DNA of 64,000 nucleotides, taken from assembly GCF_014640335.1 (NCBI RefSeq), contig NZ_BMGT01000003.1:169149-233148 (forward strand). The letters run 5' to 3'. The notes under the pieces were generated by a model. It was not told where the DNA came from, did not search any database, and saw nothing but the letters and a program-made list of their open reading frames with translations. A program made the translations under genes and the position numbers. Numbering within the stretch: the stretch's first letter is position 1; each line of letters begins with the position of its first letter. Below are positions 1 to 8,976 of this stretch, one piece after another. This stretch comes from Edaphobacter dinghuensis. GTDB taxonomy: Bacteria; Acidobacteriota; Terriglobia; Terriglobales; Acidobacteriaceae.

Positions 1-969
1 GAAGATGTCTTTACAATGAATGACTTCGGTTTCCCATTGAAGAAGCCGAATCACCCCAGATATCTCAACACTGAATTTGTAGGTCATACGTTTCCTACAA
101 AGACGACCGATGACGACGAGCGCCAGCGCGAGCATACGCTGCGTCATGCACGCATCCACAATCAGCTTGCATCGGACCCGCAGTATGCGGGCGGTATCGG
201 CTGGTGTGCCTTTGACTACAACACGCATTCCAACTTCGGAGCGGGCGACCGAATCTGCTACCACGGCGTTGCTGATATGTTTCGCGAGCCGAAGCCGGCA
301 GCGGGCTTCTATAAATCACAGTGCGACCCTGCGGAGGAGATTGTTCTGGAGCCTGCATTCCATTGGGCAAAGAGCGATGAATCGGTCGGCTTCTCGAAGG
401 CTGTTGTCTGTTCGAACTGCGATCATCTGAAGTTCTATCTTCGTGAGCGCAGCCTTGAGAGCAATCCGTGGACGTTGTTTGCGGAGCTTGATCCTGATAA
501 AGAAGAGTTCGGAAATCTGGTTTATGCTCCGTTCATTCTTGAGCTTTCAGCAATAGACAGGAAGCAGTTTGAATTTGCCTGGGGAGATCTCCGGATCGAC
601 GGATATCTGAAAGGGAAGAAGGTCATCTCCAAATCGCTGTCCGGGCTTGGGGTCGATCGTCAATTCCATCTATTGCCAGACGACACAACTCTTGCAGCCG
701 ATGGAGCTGATACCACTCGTGTAGTGCTTCGAGTGACGGATGAATTCGGTGCGGTGCGCACTTATGCCAATGATCCGATTATCTTCACGCTGGAAGGACC
801 TGCAGAGCTTCTCGGAGATAATCCGTTTGCGCTGATCGGTGGAACCGGTGCGGTCTGGATTCGTGCAAAAGAGACGGCGGGTACAGTGAAGTTAACGGCA
901 AAGCATCCGCGACTCGGATCGCAGACAGTCGAATTTAATTTGACGGCTGCTCCTTCCGAATTGATTTAG
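1..969 (+). CDS. Glycoside hydrolase family 2 enzyme, C-terminal part (5' end outside window)
   Basis: The frame is open from base 1, so the start lies upstream of the window; 322 residues are visible. The block GWCAFDYNTHSNFG followed by YHGVADMFREPKPAAGFY is the end of the TIM barrel of GH2 beta-galactosidase-like enzymes. The remaining roughly 200 residues are beta-rich, and the last 100 (from about LAADGADTTRVVLRVTDEFG) look like the Ig-like domain that closes many acidobacterial GH2 proteins. It probably removes a non-reducing sugar from a plant or microbial oligosaccharide; the exact linkage cannot be told because both catalytic glutamates lie upstream. Its TAG overlaps the end of the convergent LacI-family gene by 4 bp. 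It opens a carbohydrate-utilisation region. Confidence 0.85.
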   Translation, partial: EDVFTMNDFGFPLKKPNHPRYLNTEFVGHTFPTKTTDDDERQREHTLRHARIHNQLASDPQYAGGIGWCAFDYNTHSNFGAGDRICYHGVADMFREPKPAAGFYKSQCDPAEEIVLEPAFHWAKSDESVGFSKAVVCSNCDHLKFYLRERSLESNPWTLFAELDPDKEEFGNLVYAPFILELSAIDRKQFEFAWGDLRIDGYLKGKKVISKSLSGLGVDRQFHLLPDDTTLAADGADTTRVVLRVTDEFGAVRTYANDPIIFTLEGPAELLGDNPFALIGGTGAVWIRAKETAGTVKLTAKHPRLGSQTVEFNLTAAPSELI

Positions 970-1985
970 CGGGTGCTTTTTATAACTGGCCCAGTGGATT
1001 GGCGCAGGATTAGTGTTGGTTGAACATCATAATCCTCGCCAATCGGAGGCTTCTTCGTCTTTGCCTGTGAGGATTGGTAGAGCGCTCGAAAGGCCGCGGT
1101 TGCAATCTCGATGCGCGGTAGACGAAGGGTCGTCAACGAAGGCTGTGTATAGGCGCTTAGCTGAATATCGTCGTACCCGACGATCGAGATTTCTTCGGGA
1201 ATGCGCAATCCACGCTCATGAATTGCTCCCATCGCGCCAATCGCTGTCAGATCGTTAGATGCTACGATCGCTGTCGGCTTTGCGCCGGAGTTAAGTATCC
1301 GAAGCATCGCTTCGTGACCACCGTCGGCGCGATGGTTGGCCTCTTGAATCAAGGCCGAATCGCGTTTTAGTCCGTGCCTTTCGAGGCTCTTAAGGAATGC
1401 CTGGAAGCGGGTGCGAGCTGAAAACAGATCGAGCGGGCCGCTGATAAATGCGATCTTGCGGTGTCCCAGCTCTACCAGGTGATCCATCGCCATGGCTACG
1501 CCGGCGGCATGGTCGACTCGGACACGGCTTACACCAGGCCCCAGTGCTCCCACATCCATAAAAACCAGCGGAATATTTCGATGGCTGAAGACTTTGATCA
1601 AGCGATCTTCCATCTCGGAGGTCATGATGGCAACGCCATCAACTTTGCGCTGCATCATGCGTGTGACACAACTCTCCATACGCGCGGGATCGTAATTAGT
1701 ATTGGCGACGAGCACCTCCTGTCCATGCTCGACCGCAATATCTTCAAAAGATTTCACCAACTCCGGAAAGAATGGATTTGTGATGTCGGAGATGATTAGG
1801 CCATAGAGGCTGCTGCGTCCGGAGCCAAGCGAACGAGCGTTGGTATCGGGATAAAACTGAAGCGCCTCAACGGCGCGTCGAACTCGCTCTGCAGTCTTGG
1901 GGGTTACCTTGTCGGAGCCATTGATGGTTCGCGACACAGTGGCAGTGGAAACCCCGGCTCTTCGGGCGACAGCTTTAATATTCAT
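966..1985 (-). CDS. LacI-family transcriptional regulator
   Basis: A 339-residue LacI/GalR-family repressor of normal length. Residues 1-50 form the helix-turn-helix (IKAVARRAGVSTATVSRTIN) and hinge helix, and residues 58-330 form the periplasmic-binding-protein-like sugar sensor (SLYGLIISDITNPFFPELV, GHRKIAFISGP, IVGYDDIQLSAYTQPSLTT). It is transcribed away from the TonB-dependent receptor across a 526-bp gap that contains a perfect LacI-type palindrome at 2416-2437. By family behaviour it should release DNA, or bind it, on sensing a sugar released from the imported glycan. It is not certain that this protein, rather than the second LacI protein at 8977-10047, binds that site. Confidence 0.93.
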   Translation of the reverse strand: MNIKAVARRAGVSTATVSRTINGSDKVTPKTAERVRRAVEALQFYPDTNARSLGSGRSSLYGLIISDITNPFFPELVKSFEDIAVEHGQEVLVANTNYDPARMESCVTRMMQRKVDGVAIMTSEMEDRLIKVFSHRNIPLVFMDVGALGPGVSRVRVDHAAGVAMAMDHLVELGHRKIAFISGPLDLFSARTRFQAFLKSLERHGLKRDSALIQEANHRADGGHEAMLRILNSGAKPTAIVASNDLTAIGAMGAIHERGLRIPEEISIVGYDDIQLSAYTQPSLTTLRLPRIEIATAAFRALYQSSQAKTKKPPIGEDYDVQPTLILRQSTGPVIKSTR

Positions 1986-2362
1986 GTCGGTAATCCCATT
2001 CTAGGTTGCCGAGGTGTCTCCCCGGTGATCTCGGATGTCCTGAGCAGTGTTCTTAAACGTTCTAAATAAATAAGTTACAATTAAATTCTCTCTTCTGAAA
2101 AGATTGGCTCAAACTAGCAAGTTATTTTGGCACATAAGACAGGCTGGCTCGACTAATTTCATTCGCTATTTCAGCGCAAACAATAGAAACAGTTTCTGCC
2201 TTTATTGTTAACCTTTTAGTGATCTAGGGATCGCAGAGAGGTCGCGCAGACATTTAGAGTCTTCACGCTCCTTCTTAAAAACCGCAACTCTTTTTGACAA
2301 CGCTCAATTCCTTCCGACAAGAGTGATCTAGATCAGGGAATTGCTCCATTTAAATAAAAAGC

Positions 2363-2394
2363 TTGACTGAGGTACTACTGATCAGGCTTAATAA
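2363..2394 (+). promoter_or_regulatory. Candidate sigma-70 promoter of the receptor gene
   Basis: TTGACT at 2363-2368 resembles a -35 box, and TAATAA at 2389-2394 is the only AT-rich -10 candidate nearby. The spacing is long (about 19-20 bp), so this is weak. If correct, the operator at 2416-2437 lies just downstream of the start site, a classic repression position. Confidence 0.3.
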
Positions 2395-2415
2395 CTAGCG
2401 CATTCGTAGACCCGT

Positions 2416-2437
2416 CAAAGACAAACGTTTGTCTTTG
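2416..2437. promoter_or_regulatory. LacI-family operator, perfect 22-bp palindrome
   Basis: The 22 bases are a perfect palindrome with centre AACGTT and core GACAAACGTTTGTC (2420-2433). LacI/GalR-family operators are typically palindromes around a central CpG, as here. The same 14-bp core occurs at 10202-10215 before the GH3-GH5-GH30-GH55 operon. It lies 75 bp before the receptor start, so repression by one or both of the neighbouring LacI proteins is the simplest reading. Confidence 0.8.
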
Positions 2438-2511
2438 GCCGTGACGGTTATACCAACGAGTCGACGAGCGTACAGAACACAGCTGCAGCATCATTTTTTG
2501 GAGGCACTACG

Positions 2512-5500
2512 ATGAAATTCAGATGGCAAGCGCTGATGCTTACCGTTGTCATGCTAGGAGCGGGATACGTCGGAATGGGGTTTGCGCAGAACACCAATTC
2601 GGGCGATCTCCGCGGGACGGTGACGGACACAACCGGAGCTTTGATTCCGGGGGTGACCGTAACAGTCGTCAATAACAATACAGGCGTGGTCAAAACGCTG
2701 ACGACCAATAGCGATGGGTTGTACGATACAGCCTCGATTGTTGCGGGCAACTACAAGATCACGTTTGTGAAGGATGGCTTCACGAAGCTCGAGCGGTCAT
2801 CTATTACGGTGTTGGTTGGAACGACGACGGTCAATGCTGCGTTGACTATAGGCTCAGTGACCGATCAGGTCGTCGTCAATACCGACGTGCCGTTGCTGAA
2901 CACAGACAATGGAGAACAGACCACAACTCTAGAAGCCAAGACGATGTCGCAGCTCCCGCAGGTCGGACAGGATTGGCAGAACTTTACCATCTTGTTGCCC
3001 GGAGCCACCGGCGCACCGGGCGGTTCGCAGGGTGCCGCGAACCCCGGCCAGGAAGTTTCGGTAAACGGAAACCTGCCGTATAGCACGGTACTTGCAGACG
3101 GTGCATCAACAACATTGCCATCCAGCGCCAACTCTGACGTTTCCACGCTGGAGACCGTGCAGGAGCTTCAGGTCAGCACCTCGGCTTTCTCTGCTCAGTA
3201 CGGAATCGGCGGCATCCTCTTCAACCAGATCAGCAAGGGCGGCACGAACAGCTTCCATGGTTCGCTCTATGAGTATTTTCAAAATACTGCGCTGAACGCA
3301 GCTGATTATGCTTTTGGAAGCACCAACGCGAAGGTTGCGATTCAGCACTATAACAACTTTGGTGGTTCTGTCGGTGGACCCATCTTCAAGAACAAGATGT
3401 TCTTCTACTTTAACTACGACAAGATTCTTCAGCATGGCGGCTCAGCAAACGGGTTCGAAACAGTCCCGACGGCGGCGATGTTAGGCGGAGATTTTACTGG
3501 GCAGAACGTAATTTACGATCCAGCGACCACGACGGTGGTTAACGGCGTTGTGCATCGCACTTCTTTTGCGGATGAGTATGGAAACGGCAATGTAATTCCG
3601 GCCAGTCGAATCGATCCGGTTGCCAAAGCCATTCAGGCCTTCTATCCGAAGCCGAATACACCTGGAAAGATTGTGAACGGAATCGCTCAAAACAACTTCT
3701 TCTATAACGTTCCCGGTTCCAATCCATATACCAAATACTTTGGCCGTCTGGATTACGACATCACTCCTAATAATCGGCTCACGGTGTCTGAGACCGAGGG
3801 TGACAACCCGCAATATGGTTACGCCCAGGGCATCTGTCCTATCAACTGCGGAACCGAGGACGTTAGCAGGAACAATGCTCAGATCAGCGATGTCTGGACC
3901 GTTTCGTCTCATCTAACCAACGAAGCCAGAATCGGCTATACCAATCAGCTCAACTTTTTTGTGCCTGCAACTCTCAATCAGGGTTTCCCCGGAAAACTTG
4001 GATGGCAATTCGCCAAAGCGGATAACTTTCCCACGGTTAATATCACTGGTTACTATTCGCTCGCTTCTGCAACCAATGCCGTTTACAAAGAGCATGCCTA
4101 CGACCCATCCGATGTCGTGACATTGATTCTCGGTAAGCACATCCTGCACTTTGGAGGTGAGTTTCTGTTCTTCAGAGACAACTCCACGGCTTGGGGTAAT
4201 GTCAATGCTGGAACGATGGGCTACACCGGAGCATATACCGAATCAACCCAAGGAAATAGCGCAACGGGTCTTGCTTATGCCGACTTCCTGCTTGGCCAAA
4301 CACAAAACTGGAGCGCACAGGTTACGCCAGAATACGGTGGCAGAATGCGCCTTCCACAGATGTTCGTGCAGGATGACTACAAGATCCTTCCGAATGTGAC
4401 TGTAAATCTGGGACTGCGTTATCAAATCCAGTCGGGATGGGGAGAAGTCAAAGGCAACATGAGGGTCTTTGATCCAACCGTACAAAACCCCGCAACAGGT
4501 ACGCTGGGTGCCATGTGGTATGGGTCAACCCATGCAAATGGACGCACAACTCTTCAGGCTCCTGTCTACACCACACTCCTTCCACGCGTTGGATTTTCAT
4601 GGCAGGTTCATCCGAATACAACATTGCGCGGCGGATTCGGGCTCTATGCCTATAACTGGAGTCTTGATACCTATGGCGGAGGAATGGGATCAGCCTTCGG
4701 TAGCCAGGGCAACGACACCGACCAGACCAATGGTGTTACATCGGTTGTACAGCTCTCCGGAAGTGGCGCAAATCTTCCGTATCTTACGGCCTCGACGGAC
4801 CCGAGTGCCTTCAATGGTCAGGGCGTAACCTATAACCAATACCACACCTCTGTCGGCGGATCTTACCAATGGAACCTGAGCGCGCAGCAGGAGTTAGGTA
4901 CAGATACGGTGGCTTCACTTACCTATATCGGCAACCATGGCCACAATCTGCCATTCCCTGTTGATATCAATCAGGTTCCCGAAGCCAAGCTATCCCCGAA
5001 CGACCAGCAGTTCCGTCCTCATCCGCAATATACAAATATCAGCGGTAGCACGAATAACGCGATCTCGAACTACAACGCACTTCAGGCTGCAGTTCAGAAA
5101 CGCTTTACGAGTGGGTTGAACTTTAACTTTAGCTATACGTGGTCTCACTTTCTGGATGAGATGGATTCATCTGGTTGGGGAAGCCGCGCGGGTTCGCAGG
5201 CATATCAGAATTCTTACAATCCTGAGGCCAATTACGGGAACTCGAACTTCGATGTACGAAATGCATTGAAGGGCAGCGTTGTCTATCAACTGCCCTTTGG
5301 TAGAGGTAGAAAGTTCCTGAACAACAACTGGGCGATGGATGAAGCACTGGGCGGCTGGCAGGCTTCGGGCACTGTGGTAGCTCAGAGCGGTCAACCATTC
5401 ACTGTGACAATGAATACAGATAACTCGTACAGCCTCGGTGGCTCAGCATCGAATGGAAGTAAGTGGTATCCCAATGTTATTGGGAACCCTCGTATCTCCA

Positions 5501-5871
5501 ATCATGGCGCTAATCACGGAACTGGCCAGTGGTTCAACGAGGCGGCGTTTGCACAACCGACTCCGGGAACCTTCGGTAACTCCGGCCGAAATAGTCTTAC
5601 CGGCCCTGGCCTGACAAACGTCAACTTCTCGCTGGGTAAGTCGTTTGCGATATGGGAACAGGTGCATTTGCAGATTCGTGCAGATGCTAACAATGTGCTC
5701 AATCATCCCAGCTTTAAGTTGCCGAACTCTGCACTCACTGTATGCTCCGATACGACGAGCGCCGGCTGCACAAATGCATCTGCAGGTGCAGTCGCTACAG
5801 GCAGTTCAACAATTACAGGAGTCACGATCGGTGGCCGCACCATGCAGTTAGGGGCGCGACTGACCTTCTGA
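2512..5871 (+). CDS. TonB-dependent receptor, Oar-like, with carboxypeptidase regulatory-like domain
   Basis: A 1119-residue outer-membrane receptor. Residues 1-25 are a signal peptide ending in GMGFAQ. Residues 30-115 form a carboxypeptidase-D regulatory-like beta-sandwich (GDLRGTVTDTTGALIPGVTV), then comes a plug domain (about 120-230, with VQELQVSTSAFSAQYGIGG) and a long beta-barrel ending in an aromatic residue (LGARLTF), the outer-membrane insertion signal. The Shine-Dalgarno GGAGG (2500-2504) supports the start. This is the architecture used by Acidobacteria for glycan uptake in place of a SusC/SusD pair; no SusD-like gene is present. The upstream LacI operator and the glycosidases downstream point to import of a beta-glucan oligosaccharide. 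The substrate is inferred only from context. Confidence 0.92.
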   Translation: MKFRWQALMLTVVMLGAGYVGMGFAQNTNSGDLRGTVTDTTGALIPGVTVTVVNNNTGVVKTLTTNSDGLYDTASIVAGNYKITFVKDGFTKLERSSITVLVGTTTVNAALTIGSVTDQVVVNTDVPLLNTDNGEQTTTLEAKTMSQLPQVGQDWQNFTILLPGATGAPGGSQGAANPGQEVSVNGNLPYSTVLADGASTTLPSSANSDVSTLETVQELQVSTSAFSAQYGIGGILFNQISKGGTNSFHGSLYEYFQNTALNAADYAFGSTNAKVAIQHYNNFGGSVGGPIFKNKMFFYFNYDKILQHGGSANGFETVPTAAMLGGDFTGQNVIYDPATTTVVNGVVHRTSFADEYGNGNVIPASRIDPVAKAIQAFYPKPNTPGKIVNGIAQNNFFYNVPGSNPYTKYFGRLDYDITPNNRLTVSETEGDNPQYGYAQGICPINCGTEDVSRNNAQISDVWTVSSHLTNEARIGYTNQLNFFVPATLNQGFPGKLGWQFAKADNFPTVNITGYYSLASATNAVYKEHAYDPSDVVTLILGKHILHFGGEFLFFRDNSTAWGNVNAGTMGYTGAYTESTQGNSATGLAYADFLLGQTQNWSAQVTPEYGGRMRLPQMFVQDDYKILPNVTVNLGLRYQIQSGWGEVKGNMRVFDPTVQNPATGTLGAMWYGSTHANGRTTLQAPVYTTLLPRVGFSWQVHPNTTLRGGFGLYAYNWSLDTYGGGMGSAFGSQGNDTDQTNGVTSVVQLSGSGANLPYLTASTDPSAFNGQGVTYNQYHTSVGGSYQWNLSAQQELGTDTVASLTYIGNHGHNLPFPVDINQVPEAKLSPNDQQFRPHPQYTNISGSTNNAISNYNALQAAVQKRFTSGLNFNFSYTWSHFLDEMDSSGWGSRAGSQAYQNSYNPEANYGNSNFDVRNALKGSVVYQLPFGRGRKFLNNNWAMDEALGGWQASGTVVAQSGQPFTVTMNTDNSYSLGGSASNGSKWYPNVIGNPRISNHGANHGTGQWFNEAAFAQPTPGTFGNSGRNSLTGPGLTNVNFSLGKSFAIWEQVHLQIRADANNVLNHPSFKLPNSALTVCSDTTSAGCTNASAGAVATGSSTITGVTIGGRTMQLGARLTF

Positions 5872-5880
5872 TACACTCCG

Positions 5881-5918
5881 TTGGGATGGCGGGAATCTCC
5901 GCCATCCCAATGTCTTTT
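5881..5918 (+). terminator. Rho-independent terminator after the receptor gene
   Basis: A perfect 12-bp stem (TTGGGATGGCGG at 5881-5892 with CCGCCATCCCAA at 5899-5910) with a 6-nt loop is followed by TGTCTTTT. It starts 9 bp after the receptor stop. Read-through could still deliver some message to the TPR and CRTAC1 genes, giving more receptor than partner proteins. Confidence 0.85.
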
Positions 5919-5956
5919 AATCGGACGACCTATTGGAAAGGTCAAACGGTCTTGCA

Positions 5957-7135
5957 ATGAAGGTGTTTTGTCTTCTTTTTTTATTGAGCCTCGGTGGAGT
6001 TGGCTCAGGGGTAGCGCAATCTGCGAATACTTCAACAGCAAAGCAGGTTCAGGCTCATGAACAAAGAGCACATGAGCTTTTGAGTCAGAAGAATCCGGCG
6101 CTCGCGGCGAAGGAGTTTGCAGCGGTTGTTGCGCTGGATCCGAACAATATTGATGCGCAAGCAAATTTAGGCGTACTCCTTTTTTTTCAAAAAGATTATG
6201 CCCAAGCTGAGCCGCATCTTCGCAAAGCGGTTGAGCAGCAGCCGGAGCTGACTAAGATTCGAGCACTCCTCGGCATGTGTGAGAGAAATCTTGGTGAGAA
6301 CGATCTCGCGCGCACCGATCTACAGGCGGTCGTCGATCAGCTCAAAGAGCCAAGTGTGCGGCTAGAGGCTGGATTGGAGCTGATTGAGCTATACACTGCA
6401 GCACAGGAGCTTCCTAAGGCAGCAGCAGTCGTCGAAGTCTTGCGCGCCGGCGCACCGACTGATCCGCGAATCCTCTATGCGGCTTACCGCATCTATTCCG
6501 ATCTGTCAGGCGAAGCGCTTCTGGATCTGTCGGTGGCCGCACCGAACTCCGGGCAAATGCATCAGGCGATGGCACATGAACTCAATCGCATAGGAAACAC
6601 CTCCGGTGTGATCGCCGATCTTCGCAAGGCAATTGCAATTGACCCAACCCTGCCGGGAATTCATTTTGAATTGGCAGAGGCGCTCCGTGCATCCTCCGAT
6701 CTGAAGCTTCGCGCAGAAGCAGAGCAGGAGTACAAGCTGGCTGTAGCAGCGAATAGCCGGGACGAAAAGGCGATATCGCGGCTTGGCGACATTGCTGTTG
6801 AAAAAGATGACTTCGACGGCGCAACAACATATTACAAACGTGCCCTTGCACTGGTGCCGGGAGATGCGGATGCAACTCTAGGGTTGGCCCATGTCTATAT
6901 CGAGAAGGATCAATCTGCTGCAGCACTGCCGCTGTTGGAGCCTCTGGTTGCTGCCGACCCCACCAATGTCCTCGCCCACTATCGATTGAGTACGGCTTAT
7001 CGCAAGTTGAAACGGCCAGCTGACGCGAAGCGTGAGATGGATGCCTATCAAAAGTACAAAGGCATTAAAGAAAAGCTGGGAGCGGTTTATAAAGATATGC
7101 GTCTTGAAAATCCTCAGGATGAGCCGGATAAGTAG
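5957..7135 (+). CDS. Secreted tetratricopeptide-repeat protein
   Basis: Using the ATG at 5957 gives 392 residues beginning MKVFCLLFLLSLGGVGSGVA, a clear signal peptide; an upstream TTG at 5933 would put eight residues in front and is less likely. The rest is almost all TPR helices: for example AAKEFAAVVALDPNNIDAQA, AQAEPHLRKAVEQQPELTK and a C-terminal set near ATLGLAHVYIEKDQSAAALP. The protein is probably periplasmic and should work as a protein-binding scaffold. It lies 85 bp after the receptor and its stop directly abuts the start of the CRTAC1-type gene, so the two are translationally coupled. TPR plus CRTAC1 pairs behind Oar-like receptors are common in Acidobacteria; their task is not established. 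Confidence 0.85.
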   Translation: MKVFCLLFLLSLGGVGSGVAQSANTSTAKQVQAHEQRAHELLSQKNPALAAKEFAAVVALDPNNIDAQANLGVLLFFQKDYAQAEPHLRKAVEQQPELTKIRALLGMCERNLGENDLARTDLQAVVDQLKEPSVRLEAGLELIELYTAAQELPKAAAVVEVLRAGAPTDPRILYAAYRIYSDLSGEALLDLSVAAPNSGQMHQAMAHELNRIGNTSGVIADLRKAIAIDPTLPGIHFELAEALRASSDLKLRAEAEQEYKLAVAANSRDEKAISRLGDIAVEKDDFDGATTYYKRALALVPGDADATLGLAHVYIEKDQSAAALPLLEPLVAADPTNVLAHYRLSTAYRKLKRPADAKREMDAYQKYKGIKEKLGAVYKDMRLENPQDEPDK

Positions 7136-8947
7136 ATGCATTCAGTGCTGCACAAGATACGAACCTGGAAACCGCATAGGGCAACTCTTCCATCATGCCT
7201 TGTGAAACTAATCTGTCCTCTTGGCCTGATCTTTTGTGTGGGGTTCATTCAAGCGCAGGCAAAGGCAGTATCGAGCTCTGCGAAGCCGAACCTCTCCGAG
7301 GAGCATTCCGCTAATAATGAGCGTGTGCCGCAATTAGTGGATATAACGGCTTCAACTGGTATCCACTTCGAACACCTCTCCAGCCCCGAGCAGAAGTACA
7401 TCGTTGAGTCGATGAGCGGCGGAGTTGCCTTGCTTGATTATGACGGCGATGGCTGGCTCGATATCTACTTCACCAACGCTCCTAGCGTATCTATGGCACT
7501 GGCCGGAAAAAAAGCAAGGAGTGCGCTCTTCCATAACAACCATGACGGAACGTTTACGGATGTTACGGAGAAGGCCGGTGTCGGTTATCCGTGCTGGGCA
7601 ATGGGCGCTGCCGTGGGTGACTATAACAACGATGGCCGGCCCGATCTAATCGTTAGCTGCTTCGGTGGTGTGGTTCTCTATCGCAACAATGGCGACGGCA
7701 CGTTTACCGATGTCACCAAGGCAGCGGGACTCGACAAAGACACAGGCTGGGCTACCGGTGTTACCTTTGGCGATTATGACGGCGATGGAAACTCCGATTT
7801 ATTTGTGCCGCACTATGTAGATTTGGACATGAACGATCTGCCGAAGTTCGGATCGAGCAAGACCTGCCAATATCACGGGGTGGCCGTTCAATGCGGGCCG
7901 CGTGGACTCAAGGGATCTCCCGATACCCTGTACCACAATAACGGAGATGGCACTTTTACTGAGGTTGCTAAACAGGCCGGGGTCGATGATCCGAATCATT
8001 TCTTTGGACTTGGCGCGGTCTGGTCTGATTTTGACAATGACGGGAAACTTGATCTCTTTGTTGGAAATGATGGCGAGCCAAACTATCTTTACCACAATGA
8101 AGGCAATGGGCACTTTAAGGAGATGGCCTACGACGCTGGCGTTGCTGTGAGCGAAGATGGAACGGAACAGGCAAATATGGGCCTTGCGCTAGGTGATTAC
8201 CTGAATGTTGGCCGCATAAGTCTGGTCGTAACGCACTTCAGCGACGAATATGCCGCGATGTTTCGTAACGATGGCGGAATGACCTTCTCCGATGTTTCGC
8301 GTGCGTCTGGGATCTCACGTTCGAGTTCGCCCTACGTCGGTTGGGGCGATGCTTTTCTGGATCTCGATAACTCCGGTTGGAAAGACCTGATTTTAGTGAA
8401 CGGACATGTTTATCCGCAGGTTGACAGCGTGAAGATGGGAACGAGATATAAGGAGCCCAAACTTGTCTTCAAGAATCAGCACGACGGTACATTCAAAGAC
8501 GTAAGTGAAGAGTCGGGCGAGGCCGTGCGCGAGCTTCAGGTCAGCCGAGGGCTTGCAGTCGGAGACCTATTCAATACCGGCAAGCTCGATGTCGTGGTGG
8601 AGAATTTAACTGGCAGTCCCATGATTCTCGCAGCCAAAAGCAATCCAGCGAATCACTGGGTAAGTTTCGATCTGGAAGGAAGCCCCAAAAACCGATTAGC
8701 TCTGAACGCCCGGGTTTGGGTGACGATCGGTAAGCAGCGGCAGATGGATGAGGTCCGAAGCGGTGGCAGCTATCTGTCTCAGAACGATCTTCGACTACAC
8801 TTCGGATTGGGTGACGCGGCTCGAATCGATAAGGTCGAGGTGCAGTGGCCCAATGGTGAGCGACAGTCTTTTGAGAATATTGTCGGCGATCACTTCTATC
8901 ATCTGAAGCAGGGTGGCACTCTCATCCCAGTGCCGCAGACGCGATAA
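7136..8947 (+). CDS. CRTAC1-family protein with FG-GAP/VCBS repeats and ASPIC/UnbV domain
   Basis: A 603-residue exported protein with an N-terminal hydrophobic segment (about residues 20-42, LVKLICPLGLIFCVGFIQAQ). At least four FG-GAP/VCBS calcium-loop repeats follow: LLDYDGDGWLDIYF, VGDYNNDGRPDLIV, FGDYDGDGNSDLFV and WSDFDNDGKLDLFV, predicting a seven-bladed beta-propeller. The last 75 residues (VWVTIGKQRQMDEVRSGGSY, then KVEVQWPNGERQSF) are the ASPIC/UnbV domain. The Asp-rich loops should bind calcium. The ATG follows the TPR gene stop without a gap. A role in surface display or glycan binding next to the receptor is plausible but not shown. Confidence 0.88.
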   Translation: MHSVLHKIRTWKPHRATLPSCLVKLICPLGLIFCVGFIQAQAKAVSSSAKPNLSEEHSANNERVPQLVDITASTGIHFEHLSSPEQKYIVESMSGGVALLDYDGDGWLDIYFTNAPSVSMALAGKKARSALFHNNHDGTFTDVTEKAGVGYPCWAMGAAVGDYNNDGRPDLIVSCFGGVVLYRNNGDGTFTDVTKAAGLDKDTGWATGVTFGDYDGDGNSDLFVPHYVDLDMNDLPKFGSSKTCQYHGVAVQCGPRGLKGSPDTLYHNNGDGTFTEVAKQAGVDDPNHFFGLGAVWSDFDNDGKLDLFVGNDGEPNYLYHNEGNGHFKEMAYDAGVAVSEDGTEQANMGLALGDYLNVGRISLVVTHFSDEYAAMFRNDGGMTFSDVSRASGISRSSSPYVGWGDAFLDLDNSGWKDLILVNGHVYPQVDSVKMGTRYKEPKLVFKNQHDGTFKDVSEESGEAVRELQVSRGLAVGDLFNTGKLDVVVENLTGSPMILAAKSNPANHWVSFDLEGSPKNRLALNARVWVTIGKQRQMDEVRSGGSYLSQNDLRLHFGLGDAARIDKVEVQWPNGERQSFENIVGDHFYHLKQGGTLIPVPQTR

Positions 8948-8976
8948 GCTCGGCTATTCCATAAACGCCAACAAGA

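Larger units (their letters stand above)
1986..2511. promoter_or_regulatory. 526-bp divergent intergenic region between LacI regulator and receptor
   Basis: AT-rich non-coding stretch between divergent genes. It holds the LacI-type operator at 2416-2437 and a candidate receptor promoter just upstream of it. At 2179-2209 there is a nested inverted repeat: a perfect AGAAAC-A-GTTTCT palindrome (2185-2197) flanked by AACAATA (2179-2185) and TATTGTT (2203-2209). Its role is unknown; it could be a second regulator site or an RNA hairpin on the regulator mRNA. No further gene is supported here. Confidence 0.6.
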
